Notes under the pieces: model-generated
Databases searched by the model: none
What the model was told of the DNA's origin: nothing
Seen by the model: only the letters and a program-made list of their open reading frames with translations
NCBI RefSeq assembly: GCF_051622035.1
Contig: NC_135357.1
Span: 14,817,001-14,881,000 of the forward strand
Direction: 5' to 3'
Length of the DNA stretch: 64,000 bases
Source: Arctopsyche grandis
Taxonomy: Eukaryota > Arthropoda > Insecta > Trichoptera > Hydropsychidae
Made by a program: the position numbers and the translations under genes
Shown: piece by piece, positions 26,001-36,577 of the stretch
Numbering within the stretch: position 1 is the first letter of the stretch
How the letters are laid out: each line of letters opens with the position of its first letter

Positions 26001-27991
26001 CTAGCGCGTACGATCGCAATGGTAAATTTGTACTACGACTGGCCGTGTGTGTATGTGATGTCGATGAAAAGTAAACTCACGTGCGTAAAACGTTTCGTTA
26101 TGTTAATTTATTATAGAATTCGGTATGCTCGTTGGTTATCGTTGTGTTTGAAACAAGCTCATTCGGGATCGACTCGGACTCATTCGGCTGATTTTCGAAT
26201 GTCTCAGTAGTTTTAAATTTTTTAGATTAAGATATTATGAAAATTTTAAGATAATCCCTATCTGGTACGCCAAGTAGAATCAAAGGCGCCGTATATTGAA
26301 AATAAAAAATAATAATTTTGTATAAAACATTCGAATACACAGATTTGAGATCTCTAGTCGTGGTACCGTGGAGTTGTACCAAAGTTTACCGACTCTGACT
26401 TTATTTTGTGGAATTTAAGGACTACATATCAATTATATAATTCAAAAGCTTAAAAAAAATAGCGATTTTCAAAATCGGATGTGACCAACCCCTGACTTTA
26501 TCTATGTATTCGAGGAATATTAAAAGGTTAAAAAACAAAATTTGATATTGAACCCCGTACATACAGATTATGAAGTACTAATAACTATGACAGCATTTTC
26601 GATACAAATTGAGCGTTGTCGGATTTTGTTCAAATTTTTTTTATTAATTAATATCAATAACAGTATTATACACAATAAATATCAAGAAGATTAAAATAAT
26701 TTAAAAGGTCAAAATAAAATAATGCAATATTAAAAAAAAAAGAAAATTATTAAAAATTGACAAGCAACGCAATTTATTGAATTATTGGTAATGAAATAGG
26801 TATAAATAAAAAAGTACGTACATTAATTGTGTATGTGTATGTATTTCATACACAAATAAATTAATGTTAAAAATGAGAATGAAATAAAAAGTATGAGACG
26901 TTGGAAACAATCGGTTTTGTTAAATTTGTAAGTCCACTAACTTAAATTTAATAATTTATTTGTAAAAATCATGATTTTGAATTAAATTTATAAATAGGTG
27001 TTTTGATTGATGTTTTGTGGCCAACACCTATTGTTTCCTCCGTCAAATACTTCTCATTTATGCAATATTTTGCATTAGTTTATTTGTGTATGAAATTCAT
27101 ACATACATACACTGTTAATCTACTTTTTATTTATACCTAATTCATTATCAATAATTCAATAAATTGGGTTCCACTTCAATTTTTAATATATTTTTTTTAA
27201 TTCCTTTAGTTTTTTATATATTGTAAATCGCTATAATTTTAATTACTAACAATTTTATACGTTGGCAAGATAAGTCGATCTCACTAAAATCGTTCAAGTT
27301 GGAGTCAGAGTCGGTAAATTTTGTATCTTTTTATTTATGAATACATACTTGAAAGTAATAAAATGTCAAATATCGGCCCTCTTTAATTTTTAACCCAAAC
27401 ATGAGAAAAAGATAAAAAAAAATCAATAGAAACCGTTTCAGATTGCATAAATTGATTGGGCGAGTCACTCGTCGCCAATGTATGCAGCGTCGTATAATTC
27501 CGTTTTGTTCGAATCAGGATTATATTACTTTTGATTTTATTTTATTATTTTTATGAGTCGGCCGATAAACTTTACGTACACATATATTGTGACACTCCTT
27601 CCGTTTGAATCGGCCCGCTTAAGCGCGACTGGGAGCGTTCACCCCTCCGATGATTAATTAGTCATGGCGATAATGTCTCGCCGCAAACGGTCAGCGATGA
27701 TTATTGTTCACCATTAAGATCGCATTAGGGCTTTGAATATTAAACGAAAACGTTCACAACAATCGCCATATCGATTTTGTGCGGCTGGCTTACTGGCTGG
27801 CTCGTCGAGACGGCGTGGGTCATGTTCGACGCCAAGGACGCGTCTCGTCGAGCTGATGACGGAAGCTCGTCCTTGGATCGTCGAGCTCGTTAGCTGGAGT
27901 TGAGTGTCCGTTGGATTCGGATCCAAACTCCCGTTACGACGCGCTCGACTACCAGAACCGCAACACTCGTTTCGCACTTGCCATTTTACCA

Positions 27992-28033
<42 letters not shown>

Positions 28034-31000
28034 TCGATGGATTGTCATCGTCATCGGCGATTACGAATGATGTGTAACGTTCGATGCGTGTGTCTTCGTA
28101 TTTCGTCGTCTCGGTGGAATGTTTCGTTTGATTTTATTTTTTAATGATTAAATAAATGTATGCAATTAAAATTTATAAGCGTGTCAACCGTTAATCGCCG
28201 GATTATGCATTGATAAATTCTAATGTATGCGCGCGAGCATCGCACGAACATTCTTTGCCCGAAACTCGCCAATTACAACCTAATTGTGTGAGAGAAAAAT
28301 ATGTCTGTCTGTTGTGCAGGGGTCGTCAAGCGTTGTGTTGATTGTTTGCGACGACTGCTTCGGGTTTCGATTTTGTTTGTTTCCATACTATAAAAGTATA
28401 CACAAGCTTGCTGGTTTTTTTTTTGTTTATTATTTTTGAATTTTTCTAACCCAAACTAACATGCATGATGGTTTTTATCGGTATTAATAACTAGACTACG
28501 GATACAGACCGTGCTTTTTACAGGAATCGGGGGCGGTTTGGCTCTATTTATATAGCTAGAGTAAAAAAAAAAGGTTGGGCGAACCGTTAACAAAGCATTT
28601 ACAACAATTGAACAATAAACGGCGCGCTGTGGGTCCGGCCACTATTAATAACACTTGTCGCACTGTGATGGATAGCGAGTGACCAGGGCTTATATTTTAT
28701 TTCTCCATATATACTGCATGAATGCATGATCTTCATCTTCATATTTTGTGTATTCCTCGTCAAAACGTAGGCGTACACGTGTTTTACATATGCGAGAGGG
28801 GGAATTCAGTACGCGCCGCGCTCAACGGTCAGTGTGAGAATGATATCTGCCTTAAAAAGGCTCTGTGCCGTTTTTTTTTCCATTTTTTGCACTTATTTTA
28901 TATTATTCGACGTTTATTAATACACGATAAAAAGATTTTTATAGCTAATTACAATAATTACACTCGCAGATTTTACATTATTACAACTTACAACTCATTT
29001 TTAATTGAGGCAGTGGCTAGCAGTAGCCGAAAAAAATCTATTCGTACTATACAGCAGTACATGTCACCGAAACGGTTACACGACAATTGGTGCAAGTCCA
29101 AAAGGTTCAACGACAAAATGTTCACGCGACAAAATGTCCACGGAAATAATGTTCAAGCGACAAAATGTTCAAAAACCCAAAATTTTTAAAGTTAATTATA
29201 AATTATTATTATTTTTCAATTTAAATAAGTAAATTTTGGATACGGTTGAGAACACCTGTCATTTACACTAATTTAATAACTAGAGGTAGGATAGCCAAGG
29301 TGCGGCTCATTGTTCCATTGTTGTAAATCCTTTGTAAAAAAGGTTCGGCAAACCTTTAACGATGCATTTACAACCTTTGAACAATACGCAGCACCTTCTG
29401 GGTCCGGTGACTATTAATAACGCCCGCTTTGTATACGATAAAAAGTAAATTATTCATTTGAAATAAAGAAAATTTTGGAGACGGTTGAGAAGCCCTGCCA
29501 TATAAACTAATTCAATGTAATCTGCAGTTCATACGTTTAGAAAGTTTTTTTTTCAATTTAAATAAATAAATATTGGATACGGCTAAAAACCCCTAACATT
29601 TAAACTAATTCAATGAGATCTTAAAATGATATTCAATGAGTCACAATGACATTCGTTTAAAATGTAATTCTTCAATTTAAATAAGAATATGTTGGTGCGT
29701 TTAGAACACCTGTAATTTATACTAATTTAATAACATCCGCGATCTATACGATAAAAAGTACCATATACATCGATAAATATAATACAATAAAAAGTTACTT
29801 TTTCCATTAAAATAGGAAAATTTAGGATTTTTGAACATTTTATCGCTTGAACATTATTTCCATGGACATTTTGTCGTGGGTACATTTTGTCAGTGCACTA
29901 ATTTTCGGATACATTTTGTCGTTGAACCTTTTGGACTTGCACCAATTGTCGCGTCCCCCACCGAAACGTATCAATCAGACCCGGCTTTCCTCGGCCACTA
30001 GAAATATTCACTCATGACGTGGCGAGTGCACTCGCACTAACAAAAATAGTGACATATATATTTTAATATTTTCGGACACACCATACTGCGTCGTATCATC
30101 GCGCTATGTCATGTTTATGTAATCCGATTTTACCTAGCACTCGTCCAAAACAAGTATGAATGAACGTGCCGAAAACGGACGGCGCTGTATAGTATGAATA
30201 GAAGTAGTCTTTTCCGTGTAGCTTTGTGCCGAGCTGTTGACGTGCAGTGCTGGAAAAAACTAACCTAAAATCAGAGAAATGTAATAAATTATTACATTTC
30301 TCTGATGTTAGGTTAGTTTACTTAAAGCCACATCTACTATTATTACTAATAATAGTAGAAGTGGCTTTAGGCGTCACAGTGTTGTAAGATTGCGGTATGG
30401 CTATTGCCATACTTAATTAGTTACCACCACAGTCGTGTGTGGTGTTTAGTGTTTGACGGTATGTCTGATAAACATTTGTTCATTTCACTCACCAGATGGG
30501 GAAGTGCATCGTTAAAAGTTGCACAATGCACACCAAACACGACTAATTAAGTATGGCGACAGCCATACCAAAATTTCCACTTTTAGTATTAACAGTAGAT
30601 ATTACGTAGTATTATTAACAGTAGATATTAAGTGGTATTATTAACAGTAGCAATTAAGTACAATTGTTCTATGGGAAATTTAACACTATTCCTGGTGAAG
30701 GTCTAACATTTTTCTTATTATTGTATTTTGTAAATCTAACCCCGATCAGGTACATAATACGCTTCCATTTATTCACCCCTCTTTGCACAATTGCAATCAT
30801 GGGGCTTGCGCTTTGGAAGGACATGGTTTTTAATGGATGTTTATTTGCAGATTTAGGTGTTGCATGATATTAAAGTTCATTCAAGATATATTTGCCAAGA
30901 CTAACACACACACACACACTCACTCATCTGTTCCTCTGCGAACTGAAATAATTATTCATTTTAATTTGTAGTAGTACGTACGGCTTTAGCTTGTCTCAAC

Positions 31001-33501
31001 TTATTTTGTGTGAACTTTATTTATAAGCATGACAAAATCTCCTATGTATTTCTTTTGATGGGGTAGCTGTGGTACTTGCACATATTATTATATATTAACC
31101 CGTTTCGATGGATTCACACCGTGTTGTTGTATATATAAATTGTATAATACGTATATGTTTAGTCACGCTCGACTTTCGACCACGTAACCGTGCTTTTTCT
31201 TGTCTTGTTACTTTATTTTTTTTTTCTTATCAGATGCACTCACGCAGGTTGATCATTTTTTCGTTGAACAATGTGGTGTGATTCGCGAATGACTCACCTG
31301 ACGTTCGCTTTTCTGATCTAAACCGTAACTAAACGTATAGGATTGAGGCCGTGACTTGCGAAATTTGCTGTAATAATATATTTTTTTTAGACTTGCATAT
31401 GATATCGATATCATTTTTTTTCGGCCCGCATATCTATCTGGTTATTTGCTCGTTTTAATAAAGGCCGATATCTGTTTTTTCGACGTACCGTTTTAGTGTT
31501 CGTGTTGGGTCAGATTTTATTAGATTTTGCCAATGGAAAGTTTGGCACGGGACGATTACCTCAATTTTTGACTTATATCTCACGTATTCTGATCTTCCGG
31601 GAAGGAGTCTGGTGGCGCTTGGTCAAGTCGCTCTCGTCTGCTCTTATTTCTGGTTGATTTGTACGGCGCGGGGGCGCAGCCGAAATAGACATAGTTTTAT
31701 TTTAGAACTGAAATTCTTGCGCGATACTTCTACTACTGCTTCTGCTGCTGTGTTACCCACTGCTGAGTTAAAAACCCACATTTGTGCGACAACTGTTCCC
31801 CATACGTCGACGCAGAAGATCAACTTTTTATGTCTGGCGTGCGGAAAGCATAATGGAGTCGTAAGACTCATCTTTACGACGATAAATCCAACGACGAAAA
31901 GCAATTAAACGATAAACATATCTCATAACAAAAAAAAATCGTATTCTATTGATTTTCTGCTAATTTTAAATGTAAACAGTATAATAATAACCATTCGAAT
32001 GATTTTAATAGACCTGATGTACTTTTCGACCCCATGTCTATACATATCGTGTGCTACGCAGCGATTCCGAAACTTTTCCAACGTCTATGCGTTGATTTGA
32101 ACCACGTGTTGGTTTCGAAAGCAATATGCAGCAGGCATCGGTGTATAGCTGTGGCTGAAATCTGATCCAGCTTGGTCAGCTGCATTGGCTCGTTGCATTA
32201 CAGCAAAGCGAGTTCCAATTGGCAAGTGTCGAAGGTCGCTGGAGCGTAGGCGACCCACCTCAATTGTGGAATCGCTGGTCGGTTTCCCAAATTGTAAACC
32301 CAAAGGTATCGCATCGAGTCATCTTAATGTCAAGGTCATCTTATGTTTCCCACAAATTCGTTATCACAACTGATGAATGCTGTGCATGCCCGAGCACATG
32401 CACATGTCGGTGAGATGTCCTTTTTCGGACGCAATTTGTGATCAAATTTCCAACCTTGACCAGATTCTTTCATTGTACTCAAATGAAAAGTTGTCTATCG
32501 CAGATTTATAACCCGTTGAACTCGTGTTGCGAGCACATTTCGAACCTCCAAATCAGTAATTTTGAGATTTGATAATCGAAAATAATCTTATTGTCTTTGG
32601 TATTTCGTGTTGTTGTAAATTTTCCATAATATTTTGTGTAAATGTGGCTTTACTTTTTATATAATAGAAACAACACTTTAAAATTTTGTGATATTTAGCT
32701 TATTTTATAATAAATGTTGATAAACCGTCAGTGTTCATGTTGATTTATGTAATCTGTTGAATGTTAGGTAGGGCAACGAAATGAAAATAAGCAAAGAAAT
32801 CTTGCCAACAGCTAATGACCGACGTTGAAATTTTATTTTTATCTACCGAACTTAGCATATGATTTTAATTTATATTTTAATTTTTCAGGCGTCAGGAGTA
32901 ACCGTGTCGGATATTTGCAAGACTACATATGAAGAAATTAAAAAGGACAAGAAGCACCGTTATGTGGTGTTCTATATCCGCGATGAGAAACAAATAGACG
33001 TTGAAGTGGTAGGCAGTCGCAATGCCCAGTATGATGAGTTCCTGGAGGACTTACAGAAGGGAGGTACCGGCGAGTGCAGGTTAGACTATGAGTTTTTCTT
33101 GTATTGGTATTTAAAATCTATAGGTATGGTGGTTACTATAACTTTGTTATTAATGTATTATAGGTATGGGTTGTTCGACTTTGAATACATGCATCAATGT
33201 CAAGGTACAACGGAAAGCTCCAAGAAGCAAAAATTATTCCTAATGTCATGGTGCCCTGATACTGCCAAAGTCAAAAAGAAGATGTTGTACTCTAGGTATG
33301 CTGTCCTTTCAATTTAGTCTCGTATGGGATTTTTTTTCTTTTAGAATATTTTATTTAAATTGATTCATTTGATATTTCAGTTCATTCGACGCCCTGAAGA
33401 AGTCGTTGGTGGGTGTGCAAAAGTACATTCAGGCTACTGATCTTTCAGAAGCTTCACAGGATGCTGTAGAGGAGAAGCTTCGCGCGACTGACCGCCAATA
33501 G
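22576..33501 (+). CDS. tsr: Cofilin/actin-depolymerising factor (twinstar), two alternative first exons
   Basis: Severs and depolymerises actin filaments. The constant exons are 32889-33079, 33164-33295 and 33381-33501. The start codon lies alone at the end of either exon 1a (22576-22578, ATG|GTGAGA) or exon 1b (26019-26021, ATG|GTAAAT). Both give the same 148-residue protein, the length of fly twinstar. It starts M-ASGVTVSDICKTTYEEIK; the Ser after MA is the LIM-kinase site in the family. Then come KHRYVVFYIRDEKQIDVEVV, RYGLFDFEYMHQCQGTTE, KLFLMSWCPDTAKVKKKM (actin-binding helix) and SSFDALKKSLVGVQKYIQAT. A decoy acceptor TATAG|GTATGG lies 41 bp before the real one of exon 3 and would lead to a stop. 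The first intron, 6.9 or 10.3 kb, is crowded with repeats. Confidence 0.97.
23515..23616. mobile_element. Short MITE (TAGAGGTAGGATAG family), copy 1
   Basis: Starts TAGAGGTAGGATAGTCACAGTGC and ends CTCCGGTGACTA. Its middle (GGCAAACCTTTAACAATG, TTTACAACCTTTGAACAATAC) matches 29281-29413 closely. No clear duplication at the flanks. Inverted arm-like sequences sharing GTGCAAATTTCA/GCAAATTTCAG lie on both sides (about 23160-23225 and 23640-23680), so it may sit inside another foldback element. Confidence 0.6.
25590..26021 (+). promoter_or_regulatory. Promoter island 2 of twinstar
   Basis: A GC-rich region with C-runs, a G-quadruplex-like tract (25650-25674), GA-rich stretches (GAGAGGGAGAGG near 25860) and then the exon-1b start codon at 26019. 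It lies 3.4 kb downstream of island 1. Confidence 0.5.
25650..25674 (+). promoter_or_regulatory. G-quadruplex-forming tract
   Basis: Five runs of three to five G separated by TT or T (pattern GGGGG-TT-GGG-TT-GGG-TT-GGG-T-GGGG). This meets the usual four-G-tract rule and lies about 350 bp upstream of the exon 1b start codon. Confidence 0.75.
26380..27323. mobile_element. Non-autonomous element with long inner inverted arms
   Basis: The ends carry CAAAGTTTACCGACTCTGACT and, inverted, AGTCAGAGTCGGTAAATTTTG. Inside, about 160-bp inverted arms (26769-26925 and 27015-27180, e.g. AGGTATAAATAAAAAAGTA against TACTTTTTATTTATACCT) are roughly 80 percent alike. No reading frame. Superfamily not assigned. 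Confidence 0.65.
27994..28030. repeat. (CA)n microsatellite
   Basis: About 18 CA dinucleotides in a row within twinstar intron 1. Confidence 0.95.
28492..28644. mobile_element. Short MITE (TAGAGGTAGGATAG family), copy 2
   Basis: Starts TAGACTACGGATACAG and ends GGGTCCGGCCACTA. TTAATAAC lies on both sides (28484-28491 and 28645-28652). An 8-bp duplication fits hAT elements. Related to 29281-29413 and to the core of the foldback element at 15138-15589. Confidence 0.65.
29075..29958. mobile_element. Foldback element with modular arms; interior tandem repeats and a nested MITE
   Basis: CACCGAAACG flanks both sides (29065-29074, 29959-29968), a 9-10-bp target duplication. The arms (about 29075-29178 and 29824-29958) begin with inverted CGACAATTGGTGCAAGTCC and run through 16-bp modules such as CGACAAAATGTTCACG. 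The right arm has about 30 bp more, equal to two modules. Between the arms is a roughly 110-bp unit repeated four times (starts near 29214, 29455, 29552 and 29671, recognisable by TTGGATACGG/TTGGAGACGG). The first unit is split by a MITE. The architecture is that of Foldback/MULE elements. No transposase. Confidence 0.78.
29281..29413. mobile_element. Short MITE (TAGAGGTAGGATAG family), copy 3, nested in the foldback element
   Basis: Begins TAGAGGTAGGATAGCC and ends GGTCCGGTGACTA, with TTAATAAC on both sides (29273-29280, 29414-29421). The uninterrupted unit at about 29671-29770 shows the site with a single TTTAATAAC, so TTAATAAC is a true 8-bp target duplication. hAT-like. Confidence 0.72.
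30260..30316. repeat. 28-bp-arm palindrome, 1-nt spacer
   Basis: CTAACCTAAAATCAGAGAAA... reads inverted to ...TTTCTCTGATGTTAGGTTAG with one mismatch. First of three palindromes in a row. Confidence 0.85.
30324..30368. repeat. 22-bp-arm palindrome, 1-nt spacer
   Basis: AAAGCCACATCTACTATT... mirrors ...AATAGTAGAAGTGGCTTT with one mismatch. It is 7 bp from the preceding palindrome. Confidence 0.85.
30394..30569. mobile_element. 176-bp MITE whose terminal repeats are themselves hairpins
   Basis: The left end GGTATGGCTATTGCCATACT and the right end inverse GGTATGGCTGTCGCCATACT match over 27 bp with two changes. Each end also folds on itself (GTATGGC/GCCATAC). Inner parts GTCGTGTGTGGTGTTTAG and AACACGAC continue the inversion. 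Inserted in twinstar intron 1. Confidence 0.75.
30585..30660. repeat. Three-copy tandem of about 26 bp
   Basis: The unit ATTATTAACAGTAGATATTA is repeated with small changes (ATTAACAGTAGATATTACG, ATTATTAACAGTAGATATTAAG, ATTATTAACAGTAGCAATTAAG). Confidence 0.8.
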
Positions 33502-33826
33502 TTCCCAATGGCTGCCAACCGAACACTTGTCCAAGCAGCGGGTTCACTGTACCAGTACACTTAATCACCCGGCTGTTTATTTAATTTTGCTATCGTATAT
33601 ATATGGGGCTATTGTATTATTTAGATTATGTTTTTATAACTATATTAAGTGACCTGCAACAGTAAGGAAGTACTATATGTATCAAAGAGATAAATTTCTT
33701 TTTCTCTCTGTTTAAGAACGTTTCTTTTTTTTATTATTTATTTACGCCTTTGTATGCTGTTAAACTAAAAACAATCCAAATATATAATAATATCTACGAA
33801 ACTTTTGTATGTTATACATATAATAT

Positions 33827-33832
33827 AATAAA
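33827..33832 (+). terminator. twinstar polyadenylation signal AATAAA
   Basis: AATAAA 325 bp after the stop; another AATAAA at 33937-33942. Either could end the transcript. Confidence 0.5.
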
Positions 33833-35554
33833 ATATAATTTAATATTAAAATTGAATAATCTAAAATTGTGAATTGTGAGTATACTTTTTTTCATAGTGC
33901 ATAAGTTGCAGTTTTAAGTTTATTGTCCTATGCTCAAATAAATTTTCGTGAGCCCCCTCTCACCTTCTACCCCCCCCCCCTGCCTCCCTAACATATAAAA
34001 GGATTAAAAATTGTTGGTCGGTTTCGAGCAGTATTCATTGATATTATATACGAAATGCATTGTATTATTGTCACTATCCATATTTAAACTTTGTACATGT
34101 ACAGAGCGCATTTGTAATTTATGAATGAAATAATAACACAAAACTACAGACCTGCTGTTTTCATCACAAAATATACACACACATTTATGTCAATTATCCC
34201 AATACCGAAAAAGAGCAACCTCCTGGCTCGCATCTCATCCACAACACCAATTTGAACAAAATGGTACATATGTATATAGATCTGCGATTCTCTGTACGAT
34301 TTCCATTACTGACACATATGGCAGACACGAATATGGTGCTCATTTGTTAAAATCGACATTTTTCGTCTTGTGATTATTAAGATCACTGATCAATTTTTTT
34401 CTTTTAATTATAGAACATTTTCTTAAAGTACTGGAAGCATTTTATATTTTTTACATACAATTAATTGTTAGGCGAGTCTTGTGCTTTAGTAAAAGTGAAA
34501 TTTTGAATAGCGATATTTAATTTTCATTTGAGCTGAGGTCAGTTATGTTAACCAAATGTTAAGACTGGAGGTTTCTACAGATGAGCTTAGATTTTTACGC
34601 ATTTGCAATAAATAAAGTTTCCGTTTTGTAAGTGATTTAATTATTGCAAAAAATACACTTAATTGAGAGCTGAAATATTTGTTTTTGTTTTATTACCTGG
34701 ATGCCCCTTTGTGAGTGAAAGTGTAAGTATAATAAGATCCAATTTGGGAAAAGGACGATTCAAAGTCAATTTATGTTTATATACAATTTATTTATTTAAT
34801 GTCACACATACATTAGTGGAATTGGATTGATATCAGTGAACACCGACTGATAGCACGCCTGGATGTTAGAACATACTTGAAGTTTACAAAAAAAAATCTT
34901 AGTTTGAACAGAACAGCACACATTCATTTGTCATACATGCACCTGGTGCAATGGATTACAGTAAAATTTACATCATAGTGTACCAAGCGTGATCTCGTAT
35001 CAATAAGCAAACATTAAAAAATAACTAATTGCTTTGATATCAACTGATAACTACAACTACATCAAGACGAGGGTCGCACTTAAATCTAATATATTGGAAT
35101 AACAAAATGAAAACTTTTTTTACATTAAAAAAAAGAGATGGGACCATTTAACATGCACACAAAAGTCAACCTGGGAGATCAAAATTTGAAAATAAAAAAT
35201 ACGTTGTTTATATAAAAAGATATTTTTGTACTTGCTTTTCACTTAAACATTAAAATTACGTTACAAAGTGCAATAATGCTTTGAATTAACGGTACACTTC
35301 TACCGTTCGGAGCCAGATAATCCGTATAACAGATTGGAATAATTACAAAATATTTTGCATCAACCTTAACTGCTATTTTTTAAAAATAAAAATTACTAAT
35401 TGCACATAATTTTTTTTTTTTTTTGAACAATTTGTACTATTTACAAACAACGTACATAATGCTTATTTGTGAAAACATACCTATTTATTTTCATTATATC
35501 AAAAAGAAAAGAATAATTTAGAAATTTATAAAACAATATTAAAAGTCAAGATTT

Positions 35555-35756
35555 GGGCTTGGTGAGCTATGAACTTGCCCGATGAATTACAGCACTATAA
35601 ATATGTAAAAAATATTGATTTGAGATATAATAAAAATGACATTTTGTATAGCTCACCAAGCTCAGCTTGTCCGAGGTTTGCACTATGCTACAATATATGT
35701 AGACATACCTTAAACAATTATTACTCTTTATTCACAACAAATGAAACAAACCTCGG
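35555..35756. repeat. Two adjacent short inverted repeats
   Basis: GGGCTTGGTGAGCTAT (35555-35570) pairs with ATAGCTCACCAAGCTC (35648-35663). Directly after, CCGAGGTTTG (35671-35680) pairs perfectly with CAAACCTCGG (35747-35756). They lie in the probable 3' UTR of the hnRNP U-like gene. Confidence 0.65.
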
Positions 35757-35928
35757 TTTGATTAGACGAGAAAATTATTAATGCTGATGCTTTAAAAGTG
35801 TGCTTATTTATCTTACCGCAAGCTATAAATCGATGAAATGCAAAAACCTTAACGACTAACTTATCAAAAATTGTTCCAACATAAAAACATCGTGATTAGC
35901 ACACTCGAGACATTTCAACAGTGGATGT

Positions 35929-36546
35929 TTACTTCTTTTCTTGAGCGGCGGCTGCGTTGGCGGCGGCTAATGCCGTGCCGTATCCCTGTGAACATAAAAA
36001 TTAAGCTCGGTTAGTATAAAAATGGCAGCGACAAACGTCCAGCAATCTATCACTAGGTAGTTGTAAGTTATTGTTTTATGCTCAGGCATTGCGATACTGA
36101 TATAACATTGAGACCTGAGATTGTGCATATGTTTGTGAGTATTGCGCCCACAATTGCTGCTGTTGCTGCGCGGTGGCGGTTTGTGACTGAGCTGCCAAAG
36201 CCTGACCGCTTGCAGTCTGATCGCCGCCACTAGTTTGATCACCGCCACCGGCTTGTCCCTACAAAATCAAAATGGGGTGCTTAGCACGCTGACGACCGCT
36301 GAACATCTTCATGCATTTCAAAGCCGGGAAGCACCGTTTAATATGTATGCGTGTGTGTTCAATTTGCATGAACAAAGTAAATGCACAAACTCAAAATCCA
36401 CGGATATTGTTGCCACGGCTAAATGCAAAACGTTTTTCATTTAAGACTAACCTGCTGAACGTTCCATTGAGCCCAGTATGATTGTTGCGTCGGCCACTGT
36501 CCCCACTGATTCCATTGACCTTGCTGACCTTGTGATTGTTGCTGTT

Positions 36547-36577
<31 letters not shown>

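Larger units (their letters stand above)
33502..35928. other. Convergent intergenic region: twinstar 3' UTR and hnRNP U-like 3' UTR
   Basis: The left part is the twinstar 3' UTR. No gene was seen between about 34000 and 35540. On the right, TTTATT (minus AATAAA) at 35726-35731 would fit the hnRNP U-like transcript end, about 200 bp past its stop. Two small inverted repeats lie at 35555-35663 and 35671-35756. Confidence 0.55.

Noticed and set aside
25352-26019. Long open frames on both strands at the second twinstar promoter
   Set aside because: GC-rich promoter DNA is poor in stop codons. Pro/Gly/Arg-rich low-complexity products, no conserved motif.
33121-33163. Earlier acceptor for twinstar exon 3 (TATAG|GTATGG at 33123)
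   Set aside because: Would give a short peptide and then a stop; the acceptor at 33163 restores the conserved RYGLFDFEY.
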